The notes below the pieces were generated by a model that worked only from the letters and a program-made list of their open reading frames with translations, ran no database searches and was not told the DNA's origin. The position numbers were made by a program, and so were the translations under genes. From assembly GCA_021808425.1 (NCBI GenBank), contig JAKBBS010000050.1, forward strand, positions 1 through 18,477: DNA of 18,477 nucleotides. Reading direction: 5' to 3'. How positions within the stretch are numbered: position 1 is the stretch's first letter; the number at the start of each line of letters is the position of its first letter. Of this stretch, positions 9,848 through 18,477 are shown piece by piece. Source of the DNA: Actinomycetes bacterium (GTDB taxonomy: Bacteria; Actinomycetota; Acidimicrobiia; Acidimicrobiales; Palsa-688).

Positions 9848-11002
9848 CTACCTTCTCTTCTCTAGGCCAAGATCGAAGACCACTTTGGTCGCCCCGCGCC
9901 TGCCGGCTTGTGAGGCATGCTCGAGAGCTTCGCAATGGCGGTCGAGGGGGTATCGCGCGCTCACCAACCGGGCGAGATCGCGGCTGGCTATGAGTTCCAT
10001 CGCCACGTCGAAGCTGTGACGCCCGCCGGCTCGAACCTCAGGACCGTAGGCGTAGGCGCCGACGAGGCTGAGCTCCCGCTGCCATAGGGCAGTCAGGTCC
10101 AACCCGACGCGACCCGGCATCCCGGCTAGGGTGATCGTCGCCCCAGGTGCGGCCACGGCGATAGCGTCGGCGAGCGATTCGGAGGAGCCGACGCAGTCGA
10201 AAACCATGTCGGCGCCCCCAGTGAGCTGCCCGTTGTCGAGTATCCACGAGCCGGTGGCCCGGCGGACCGCACGGCGAAGCTCGGTCGGTTCAGCGACGTA
10301 GTCCGCCCCGAAGTGGACTGCGAGCCGGCGCTGCTCGGGGTGCTTGGCGACGGCGATCAGCGTCGTGATCTCGCTTCTAAAAGACCGCAGCGCGGCGAGC
10401 GTCGCTAGGCCAATCGTTCCGGCGCCGATCACGACCGCGCAGCGGGCCGCCTCAGAAGATGGGGCGAGGGCAGCGTGCACCGAGCACGCCACCGGCTCTA
10501 CCATCACTGCCGCTTCGTCGCTCCATCCTGCCGGTACCGGGTGGAGCTGGTCGCGATGCGCTAGGAATGCGCCCGACCATCCGCCACCGGTGCTGGCGCA
10601 GAAGCCGGTTTGCAGCCCGGGGGAGAGGTGACCGGCGCTCAGGTTCTCGCAGCGGTTCGTCCGCCCCGCCGTGCATGCAGCGCACGCCGGCGTGATGCCG
10701 CGGATCTTGCAGTGAAGTACCGGTTCGACGACTACACGGTCGCCCGTGTCAGTCTCGGCGACCACTTCGTGACCCGGAACGAATGGAAAGCTGACGATCG
10801 GCTCGAACCACCTCGAAGACCGGCCGAACACAGTCGCAAGGTCGCTCCCGCATATGCCCGACAGCTTCGGCCGCAGCGTCACCCAGTCCGGCCCTGGCGC
10901 CTCGGGTAGGTCCGCTTCGCCAAGCCGGAGCGCGAGCGGGCGCGAAGCGATGCGGGCCGCGGCGAAGCGGGGCAGTGAACGCTCTACTTGCAGGGCTCTC
11001 AC
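9848..11002 (-). CDS. Zinc-dependent medium-chain alcohol/polyol dehydrogenase
   Basis: MDR-superfamily NAD(P)-dependent dehydrogenase of 384 residues. Catalytic zinc ligands: Cys in SGICGSDL, GHE in VPGHEVV, and a later Glu in MVEPVACSVHA. A structural-zinc loop is partly visible (CAACTAGRTNRC), and the Rossmann motif is GAGTIG. The closest style is threonine/sorbitol dehydrogenase, but the substrate is not determinable. The start is set at the GTG at 11002, because it overlaps the reductase stop codon as GTGA and gives the usual MDR beginning (RALQVER). The frame stays open to an ATG at 11071, which would add 23 Pro/Ala-rich residues lying inside the reductase gene. It is the second gene of the operon, probably translationally coupled to the first. 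By context it could oxidise or reduce an alcohol linked to the reductase product. Confidence 0.9.
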   Translation of the reverse strand: MRALQVERSLPRFAAARIASRPLALRLGEADLPEAPGPDWVTLRPKLSGICGSDLATVFGRSSRWFEPIVSFPFVPGHEVVAETDTGDRVVVEPVLHCKIRGITPACAACTAGRTNRCENLSAGHLSPGLQTGFCASTGGGWSGAFLAHRDQLHPVPAGWSDEAAVMVEPVACSVHAALAPSSEAARCAVVIGAGTIGLATLAALRSFRSEITTLIAVAKHPEQRRLAVHFGADYVAEPTELRRAVRRATGSWILDNGQLTGGADMVFDCVGSSESLADAIAVAAPGATITLAGMPGRVGLDLTALWQRELSLVGAYAYGPEVRAGGRHSFDVAMELIASRDLARLVSARYPLDRHCEALEHASQAGRRGATKVVFDLGLEKRR

Positions 11003-13338
11003 CGGCGTGGGCCGATCGGCAGGAGCGGCCTCGGGCCGCCCGGGGCTTTCGGCCACTGCTCGACATGCCACCCGCGTCGGCGCGCAATGGCAGCGAGCTT
11101 CGTCTCAGGGTTGACAGCGACTGGGTGACCGGCCGCTTCGAGCATCGGAAGGTCGCTCGCGGAATCCGCGTAGGCGACCGACTCCGCCAGATCGATCCCG
11201 TTCGCCTGCGCGTAGTCGGCCATGATCAGCGCCCTTGCCTCCCCGGTAGGGGGCGCCTCCTCCAACTCGCCGGTCAGGACCGTCCCACGCCGGGAAAGCC
11301 TGGCGCACACGATCTCGTCGAAGAGCGGACGGAGAGGCTCGACCACGACATCGAGCGCCCCGGTGATGAGCAGCGTCTTGTGGCCGGCCATGCGGTGCTC
11401 GCGAACCCTGCGGATCCCGGCAGGGAACGACTTCGTGATTACCAGATCGCTGAACATTTCCCATGCGTCCGCGCGCAACTGCTCCACGGGTGCGCCCTCG
11501 TAGCGGCGGTAGAAGTAGCGAAGGAAGTCGCTGCGGTCGGCACGATCGGCCGCAAGAAGTCGGGGCGCTTCGCGTAGGGTCCGCGCCACGAAACGGGTAC
11601 GGTCCCAGCCGCTCTCGTGGCGTGTCGCCAGCCACGAGTAGGAGTCGACCACGTTCGACGCTATCAGCGTGTTCTCCAGGTCGAACACCGCAAGTTGGCG
11701 ATCCGGGGAGAGAACCGCCCGCCGCCCACGCTCGGACCTCGACAGTCCCCCCGGAGCGCTCGACCGCGACGCCGAGCCGACGAGGCGCACCCGTGCGTGC
11801 GAAACCACCGAAGGCAGGTACACCTCCTGGCAGTACTGACGCCAATCGAGGACGTCCGGATCGAAGGCGAACTCGAGTCGGTCCGCCTCGGGCAGGGAAT
11901 CGAATAGTTCGATGAGCCGATCGACGGAGAAAATCGCCTCGGTCTCTGTGTATGCCCCGTACAACTCGACGTAGGAGAGCGCACGATCGACCTCGACGTG
12001 GCGTTCCTCGAGTCTCGCGCTCAGCTCGGCCCGGCTGCCGCGAACCGGCAGGGATTGCAGCACGCGCTCGGCTACGCCTATCGATTTTCCTGCTCGCTCG
12101 AGCTGGCGCGCGACACGCTGTCGTCCCGGGAACGACCACTCCGGGACCGTTATCGGCTGGTCGGAGGAGTCGGCGACCGGGTTCTCCTGGAACCATTCCC
12201 GCACCAGGTCGACGAGGCGCCGGTAGCGCAGTGGGTTACGTCCTCCCGAAGCGCAATGAAATACGTCGGGCTCGTGGAGGGGTCCCCTGGCTGCGACAGC
12301 AAGAATCGATGCCACGACCATGTCGACCGGTATCACGTCAATGATCCCTTCGGGCACGCCCGGAAACTCGCGAAGCAGGCCTTTCGCGTAGGAGATGATG
12401 ACAGGATCAGCCATGCGGAAGCCCCTGATCCACCCGGGCACAGGCTCCGCGAGGGCGGCCTCGATTATCGACGGTCGTACGATGCTCAGCGGCAGATCAC
12501 CTCGGGATTCGAGCAGGGCCCGCTCGCCGAGCGCCTTCGTGTACGCGTACGCGTCGGGCCATCCGAGACCTCGGGCCCTGGCTTTGCCGAGCGCGACCAT
12601 CTGGTCGTGGACCCACTCGTCTCGGAGTTTCTCCGCACGGGCGGAAAGCAATGGGGTGCCAGCGGCTCCCAACTCGCGCTTCGCCCGACGGGCGAAGCCC
12701 GCCAGCATCTTGGACTCGCGGCTCTTGGCGTCCTGGTCTGCCCGGGCCCGACGCGCTGCGGCAACCTCGGGCCTCCATGCGACGTCGGTTGACCACGGGG
12801 TGTCGGAGAGGGCGGCTTCAGGCGCGCTGCCTCGTCGCGATCCTGCAACGTACGCGGTTGAGATGGAGATGAGGTGAGGCGAGGTGCCCCCAGCGGCGGC
12901 CGACGAGCGTAGATCGTTGAGCGTCTCGGCTACCCTGCTCGGCCCCAACAAGTTTATCTCGACTGCGCTGTCGAGTGCGGAGTCGAAACTCACGGTGGCG
13001 GCCGAGTGTATAACGACTTGACACGAAGCGAGGAGATCTCTGCCGTCGGCGTCAAGGCCGAGACCGTCGACGCCGACGTCACCGCTCATGACGTGCAGGC
13101 GCTGGGCTACCAGCTCGTCGAAACCATCACCGGCTTGTGCTCTGAGGCGGTCGAAGCAGTTGTTTCGCAGAACCTCGCGCCGGACGCGGTCGGCGGCGCC
13201 TCGGCGCCCGGGGCGGATGAGCAGCGCAACCTCGCTTCCCGGCACGCAGCGAAGGAGCCTTTCGGTAAGGGCGGTGCCGAGGAAACCGGTCGCTCCGGTG
13301 ACGGCGACCCGTTTTCCCGAAAGCGACTCGCGAAGCAC
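10999..13338 (-). CDS. Fatty acyl-CoA reductase-like (thioester reductase) fused to HAD-IB domain
   Basis: A 779-residue two-domain protein. Residues about 8-390 are an extended SDR of the NAD_binding_4/male-sterility type that reduces acyl thioesters to aldehydes or alcohols: TGATGFLG (14-21), HSAATVSFD near 111, and catalytic Y264-x3-K268 in YAYTKALGE. Residues about 400-515 resemble the FAR C-terminal domain. Residues about 548-765 are a HAD-IB domain with motif I FDLENT (D553, E555), motif II LLITG near 657, and motif IV DSASD (D725, D729). Odd point: the second motif I Asp, normally the acid/base, is Glu. The GTG at 13338 lies only 23 bp from the divergent tetR start and just beyond the 14-bp palindrome. 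It is the first gene of a four-gene operon. FAR-HAD fusions occur in actinobacteria; the product here is unknown. Confidence 0.88.
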   Translation of the reverse strand: MLRESLSGKRVAVTGATGFLGTALTERLLRCVPGSEVALLIRPGRRGAADRVRREVLRNNCFDRLRAQAGDGFDELVAQRLHVMSGDVGVDGLGLDADGRDLLASCQVVIHSAATVSFDSALDSAVEINLLGPSRVAETLNDLRSSAAAGGTSPHLISISTAYVAGSRRGSAPEAALSDTPWSTDVAWRPEVAAARRARADQDAKSRESKMLAGFARRAKRELGAAGTPLLSARAEKLRDEWVHDQMVALGKARARGLGWPDAYAYTKALGERALLESRGDLPLSIVRPSIIEAALAEPVPGWIRGFRMADPVIISYAKGLLREFPGVPEGIIDVIPVDMVVASILAVAARGPLHEPDVFHCASGGRNPLRYRRLVDLVREWFQENPVADSSDQPITVPEWSFPGRQRVARQLERAGKSIGVAERVLQSLPVRGSRAELSARLEERHVEVDRALSYVELYGAYTETEAIFSVDRLIELFDSLPEADRLEFAFDPDVLDWRQYCQEVYLPSVVSHARVRLVGSASRSSAPGGLSRSERGRRAVLSPDRQLAVFDLENTLIASNVVDSYSWLATRHESGWDRTRFVARTLREAPRLLAADRADRSDFLRYFYRRYEGAPVEQLRADAWEMFSDLVITKSFPAGIRRVREHRMAGHKTLLITGALDVVVEPLRPLFDEIVCARLSRRGTVLTGELEEAPPTGEARALIMADYAQANGIDLAESVAYADSASDLPMLEAAGHPVAVNPETKLAAIARRRGWHVEQWPKAPGGPRPLLPIGPRR

Positions 13339-13347
13339 CGCAATTGT

Positions 13348-13361
13348 CTACCATATGGTAG
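13348..13361. promoter_or_regulatory. Perfect 14-bp palindrome: probable TetR operator with overlapping -10 elements
   Basis: CTACCATATGGTAG is perfectly self-complementary and occupies most of the 23-bp gap between the reductase GTG (13338, minus) and the tetR GTG (13362, plus). It contains TACCAT, a TAnnnT-type -10 hexamer, on both strands: 13349-13354 on plus, ending 7 nt before the tetR start, and 13360-13355 on minus, ending 16 nt before the reductase start. A dimer bound here would block both promoters, the usual arrangement for a TetR repressor and its divergent target. Confidence 0.65.
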
Positions 13362-13985
13362 GTGGCTACTCAAGGACGAAAACCTGACGCCCTGCGAAGT
13401 GCGACACGCGGCCGCGTCCTCGACGCGGCTCTCGCCGGTTTCGCCCGCCGAGGCTACGAAGTGACGTCGCTCGACTTCATAGCAGGCGAGCTCGGGATAA
13501 CCAAGCAGTCAATCCTGTACTACTTTCCGTCCAAAGAGACGCTCCTCGAGGGGGTCGTCGACGACGCTGCCGCCGACGTCTACCGTGCGCTCAGCGAAGC
13601 CGACCTGAAGGGTGCGGCATGGGAGCGGGTGCGGGTGGTAGTGCGGACCGTCTTCTCGCTCGCCGGGAGCCGCCCGGAGGTGCTGGGTCTTCTCCGTGAG
13701 GTCGCCCGGCTCGGGCCGCCGGCCGCCACCCGCTTCAGCGGGCACTTGAGCCCCCTAATCGACAAGGCAACGGCTTACCTCGACGCAGCGATGGCCCGAG
13801 GTGAGCTGCGTCGCCAGGACGCGAGGCTTCTGCTTCTCGCTGCCTATTCGACCGTGGTCGGTATGGTCACCGAGGTGGAAGTCCTGCGGACACTAGGGCT
13901 CGACTCGACCGCCCGCTCGCTCGTACGTCAGCGCCAAGCTGCCTTGTCATTCTTGTATGCGGCACTGACGCCGGCCGCGCCGTAG
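13362..13985 (+). CDS. TetR-family transcriptional regulator
   Basis: A 207-residue DNA-binding regulator. The N-terminal TetR domain is clear: a helix with ILDAA-like spacing (RVLDAALAGFARRGYE, 18-33), then the helix-turn-helix about residues 36-57 with TSLDFIAGELGITKQSILYYFPSKETLL. The ligand-binding C-terminal half is not assignable to a subfamily; an acyl-CoA or lipid ligand is plausible from its neighbours. The GTG start abuts the 14-bp palindrome, whose TACCAT ends 7 nt upstream, so autorepression of a leaderless transcript is likely. The divergent reductase operon is the obvious target. It is followed by 60 bp to the convergent stop at 14046; that gap has only a short 6-bp hairpin (13989-14003) without a T-run. 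Confidence 0.93.
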   Translation: MATQGRKPDALRSATRGRVLDAALAGFARRGYEVTSLDFIAGELGITKQSILYYFPSKETLLEGVVDDAAADVYRALSEADLKGAAWERVRVVVRTVFSLAGSRPEVLGLLREVARLGPPAATRFSGHLSPLIDKATAYLDAAMARGELRRQDARLLLLAAYSTVVGMVTEVEVLRTLGLDSTARSLVRQRQAALSFLYAALTPAAP

Positions 13986-14045
13986 CGCCAGGATTCGATC
14001 CTGCGGCCCTGAGATCGTTCGTGGAGCGCTTCTGTCAAGCCGCGG

Positions 14046-14669
14046 CTAACGGCGTGCGGCGCGCTTGGTCTTCGGAGGCGTGTAGCGCGCCGAAGGCCTA
14101 GGACCGGCCGGCTGGGCGGCATCGGTCTTGGCGTTCCGTCGGGACCGGCGCGCCGGTGGTGTAGCCGGCCGGCGTGTCCTTGCAGCCTGCAGTTCTCCTT
14201 TCATCCGCTTGCGGTGACGCTGGGTGAGGACGAGCGAGTAGGCGAAAGGGAACGCCAAGGCGAACACGTGCGCTACCGCCAGCGAATTGGGGACCTTGGG
14301 AAGGTTGACGAAAAAGGCGGCCACGATCACGGCGAACGCGACAAGCACCCTGTTCCTCGTCTGCAGGAACCCGAAAAGCGAGATTGCTCCCGCCACGCCG
14401 ACCGCACCCAACGCCGTCGACGGGTGCGTCGGTGCACCAGCACCAGACGTGACCGTCAAGTTGAGGATACCGACGACCACCAGCTCCAAAGCGACGACGT
14501 AGCCGTAGAGCGGCTCGCTTCCCCGCATGGCGGACGCTTTGAGCCCGTCGTCTGGGAGCGGCGTCGGTACCCGCCTGCCTCGCGTGGCGCGTGACGCGGT
14601 GGTCTGGCCGTCGTCGGTGGCGGGGCCGACCTGTGACTGCGAGCTTGACGAGCGGCGAAGCAGGCTCAT
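14046..14669 (-). CDS. Four-helix membrane protein with basic C-terminal tail, hypothetical
   Basis: A 207-residue integral membrane protein of unknown function. Residues 1-50 are a Ser/Arg-rich, probably cytoplasmic N-terminus. Hydrophobic segments lie at about 55-75, 85-102, 108-122 and 128-149. The tail (150-207) is very rich in Arg, Lys, Ala and Pro and may bind nucleic acid or anionic lipid, or simply be disordered. The ATG at 14669 overlaps the TGA of the preceding gene as ATGA, which fixes the start and implies coupled translation. The same frame is open upstream to 15221, but that part is Arg-rich shadow sequence over the preceding gene. It is the last gene of the glt-linked cluster, convergent with tetR. 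Confidence 0.75.
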   Translation of the reverse strand: MSLLRRSSSSQSQVGPATDDGQTTASRATRGRRVPTPLPDDGLKASAMRGSEPLYGYVVALELVVVGILNLTVTSGAGAPTHPSTALGAVGVAGAISLFGFLQTRNRVLVAFAVIVAAFFVNLPKVPNSLAVAHVFALAFPFAYSLVLTQRHRKRMKGELQAARTRRPATPPARRSRRNAKTDAAQPAGPRPSARYTPPKTKRAARR

Positions 14670-15106
14670 TGCTCGTCTTTGCGGTCGACGCCGGCTACCG
14701 GCGGTGCGCTGGCTTCGTCGGGGTCCTCGGCGTTGCGGGTCTTGTCGGCTGAGTCGAGAAGCCACGGGCGGATGCTCACGACGCTGTGGCGGGGGCCGAG
14801 AACCCCGACGTCGGCGTCGACGGGAAGGTCCCGGGGCGGGGTTCCAGAAGTTTCGATTGTGACCGTCGGCTGCTCGCGGGGAGCTTCGAGTGCCTGCTGG
14901 AACCCTAAAGCGAGGCCGGTGAGTATCGCTCCTGTCGCGCTTCGCCTGCGCCACGCTTCGAGCTTGGGCGGCAGGGCACTCGATGGCTCGCGGTGCTCGG
15001 CTGCAGCGGAGTCGGCGTCGAGGCCTTCCAGCACATCGTCGTGCTCGCGCGGAAGCTCTGGCGAGCGATCGGGCGTCTCCTCGGGCTCGGCCGGATGGTT
15101 GTCCAC
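14666..15106 (-). CDS. Small acidic hypothetical protein
   Basis: A 146-residue protein that I do not recognise. The first ~48 residues are Pro/Glu/Asp-rich and probably disordered. A short moderately hydrophobic stretch follows at 57-71 (SATGAILTGLALGFQ) after a basic WRRR, too short and polar to be sure of a membrane anchor. Residues 80-118 look like beta-strands (TVTIETSG, SVVSIRPWLL), and the C-terminus is again charged. The GTG start lies 9 nt after the gltD stop codon, and the stop overlaps the ATG of the membrane protein gene. It could be read through from gltD or started at a TAGCCT hexamer 6 nt before the GTG. The coding call rests on operon position, tight overlap and codon bias. 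Confidence 0.65.
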   Translation of the reverse strand: MDNHPAEPEETPDRSPELPREHDDVLEGLDADSAAAEHREPSSALPPKLEAWRRRSATGAILTGLALGFQQALEAPREQPTVTIETSGTPPRDLPVDADVGVLGPRHSVVSIRPWLLDSADKTRNAEDPDEASAPPVAGVDRKDEQ

Positions 15107-15112
15107 CCTCTA

Positions 15113-15118
15113 AGGCTA
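15113..15118 (-). promoter_or_regulatory. Possible -10 element (TAGCCT) overlapping the gltD stop codon
   Basis: On the minus strand TAGCCT fits TAnnnT, and a 6-nt gap separates it from the GTG at 15106. Its first three bases are also the TAG stop codon of gltD, so the match could be chance. If real, the two downstream genes can be transcribed apart from gltBD. AGAGG directly abuts the GTG, too close for a good ribosome binding site. Confidence 0.3.
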
Positions 15119-16586
15119 TCCGGGCCGGTAGGCCAACGGGAGGGAGCAGGGAAGCTGCGTCTTCCCGCTCAGATAGCGGTCGACGTGCATCGCAGCCGAC
15201 CGCCCCTCGGCGATAGCCCACACTATGAGGCTCTGCCCTCTCCCAGCGTCCCCACAGACGAACACCCCGTCCCGGCCGGTGGCGTAGTTGTCGGTCCGCG
15301 AAAAGTTACCGCGCGGCGTCGGGGCGAGGTCGAATGCCTCCGCGAGTGCGGGCTCGACACCGGAGAACCCGAGTGCGAGTAGGACGAGCTCGCAGGGCAG
15401 CTCGAAGTCACTGCCGTCGACAGCCTCGAATGTCATCCGGCCACCTTCAGACCTGGCGGCGACCTCGCAACCGCGCAGGGCACGTAGCCCACCGTCGTCG
15501 TCGCCGACGAACTCGGTGGTCGAAACAGCGAAGAGACGCTCGCCGCCTTCCTCGTGGGCTGAGGACGTGCGGAACATCAAAGGCCAGGTCGGCCATGGTG
15601 TGGAGGGGTCACGCTCGTCGGGGGGCCTCGGCATGATCTCCAGCTGGTGGACCGAGCGCGCCCCCTGTCGGTGTGCAGTGCCGAGGCAGTCAGCTCCCGT
15701 GTCGCCGCCTCCGATGATCACGACACGCTTGCCGTGTGCTGATATCGGAGTCGCGCCAGCTGGATCGGCCGCGACGACCGCCTTGTTGGCGTGCGGCAGG
15801 TACTCCATCGCCTGGTGAATGCCACGTAGAGAACGCCCCGGGATCGTCAAGTCTCTTGCCACGGTGGCGCCCGAGGCGATCACTACCGCGTCGAAGTCGT
15901 CCATCAGAGACGCTGCTGTCACACGGCCCGGCGCCTCGCTGGCGGCGACTTCCACTCCGCAAACGAACCGTGTTCCTTCCGCTTCCATCTGGGCGAGCCT
16001 GCGGTCGAGGAACCTCTTCTCTAGCTTGAACTCAGGGATGCCGTAGCGAAGAAGGCCGCCCGGTTTGTCGGCGCGCTCGAGGACCGTGACGTCGTGGCCG
16101 GCGCGGCTCAGCTGCTGAGCGGCGGCCAAGCCGGCGGGCCCCGAGCCCACTACCGCTACGGACCGCCCGGTGCGACGCGACGCCTGGACCGGAACAACCC
16201 AGCCTTCTTCGAAGGCGCGGTCGATGATCGACACTTCGACTTGCTTGATGGTCACAGGCAGGGCATTAATTCCGAGCACGCAGGCCGCCTCGCAAGGGGC
16301 GGGGCAGAGGCGACCGGTGAACTCCGGGAAGTTGTTGGTGGCGTGAAGCCTCTCGATCGCTTCACGCCAGTGGCTCTTGAAGACGAGGTCGTTCCAGTCG
16401 GGAATCAGGTTCGCAAGGGGGCACCCGTCGTTGCAGAACGGGATCCCGCAGTCCATACACCGCGACGCCTGCTCCTCCAAGCGATGCTCGCCGAAAGGCT
16501 CGTAGACTTCACGCCAGTCCGTCAGCCGCTCGCGCACGGGACGGCGCGACGGGAGCTCTCTCGAGAACTCCATGAAACCGGTTGGT

Positions 16587-16594
<8 letters not shown>
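15116..16594 (-). CDS. gltD: Glutamate synthase (NADPH) small subunit
   Basis: The 492-residue beta subunit of NADPH-GOGAT, which passes electrons from NADPH through FAD to the large subunit for making two glutamates from glutamine and 2-oxoglutarate. Seen: N-terminal iron-sulfur cysteines C46-x2-C49-x4-C54-x3-C58 ([13 protein letters not shown]) and C97-x3-C101-x3-C105 (CPAPCEAAC); FAD dinucleotide motif VVGSGPAG (148-155); NADPH motif IIGGGDTG (293-300); and a C-terminal FAD block [19 protein letters not shown]. Length is typical. The GTG at 16594 overlaps the end of gltB by 8 nt and has GGTGAT 5 nt upstream (16600-16605), so translation is probably coupled. The alternative ATG at 16573 has no such signal. 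Confidence 0.97.

Positions 16595-18477
<1,883 letters not shown>

Noticed and set aside
11697..13338. Possibility that the reductase and HAD regions are two genes
   Set aside because: The frame is continuous through both domains with no stop codon, and FAR-HAD fusions of this order are known in actinobacteria.
13989..14003. CAGGAT-tcg-ATCCTG hairpin between tetR and the membrane protein gene as a terminator
   Set aside because: The stem is only 6 bp and no T-run follows on either strand, so it may be chance.
14670..15221. N-terminal extension of the four-helix membrane protein frame
   Set aside because: Arg-rich shadow over the small acidic gene and gltD end; the ATGA overlap at 14669 gives a better start.

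Overview
High-GC bacterial DNA that looks like a chromosomal segment of an actinobacterium. The supporting signs are very strong GC bias at third codon positions, a HAD-acyltransferase fusion of the type known from mycobacteria, frequent GTG/TTG starts, and several genes with a TAnnnT hexamer 6-7 nt before the start codon and no good Shine-Dalgarno sequence (leaderless style). An Acidimicrobiia-like lineage is my guess; no marker gene here settles it.

Layout. (1) 1-920, plus: C-terminal part of an APC-family amino-acid permease, closed by a strong hairpin terminator at 950-993. (2) 1043-3742, plus: aconitase AcnA. (3) 3793-5181, plus: HAD-IB phosphatase/PlsC acyltransferase fusion. (4) 5243-7053, plus: three uncharacterised genes in tight succession, encoding an acidic coiled-coil protein, a Pro/Ala/Ser-rich protein with a possible Roadblock/LC7-like C-terminus, and a small membrane-anchored protein. 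(5) 7054-7244: convergent intergenic region with a 20-bp tandem duplication running into a hairpin. (6) 13338-7245, minus: four-gene operon of fatty acyl-CoA reductase/HAD fusion, zinc alcohol dehydrogenase, divergent LarA (nickel-pincer racemase) homologue and PlsC-type acyltransferase. (7) 13362-13985, plus: TetR regulator, divergent from that operon across 23 bp that contain a perfect 14-bp palindrome. (8) 18477-14046, minus: glutamate synthase gltB (partial) and gltD, followed by a small acidic protein and a four-helix membrane protein, all tightly packed.

How the parts may work together. The most interesting unit is the TetR-controlled operon. It combines acyl-CoA/acyl-ACP reduction, an alcohol/polyol-type dehydrogenase, a LarA-family protein lacking residues needed for lactate racemisation, and a glycerolipid-type acyltransferase. 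This suggests an undescribed lipid or lipid-headgroup pathway; no product can be named from sequence. The unlinked HAD-PlsC fusion at 3793 shares both domain types with it. The 5243-7053 trio is a second uncharacterised module, possibly related to cell envelope or cell division. The rest is central metabolism (aconitase, GOGAT) and transport. I saw no tRNA, rRNA, CRISPR array, insertion sequence or prophage gene.
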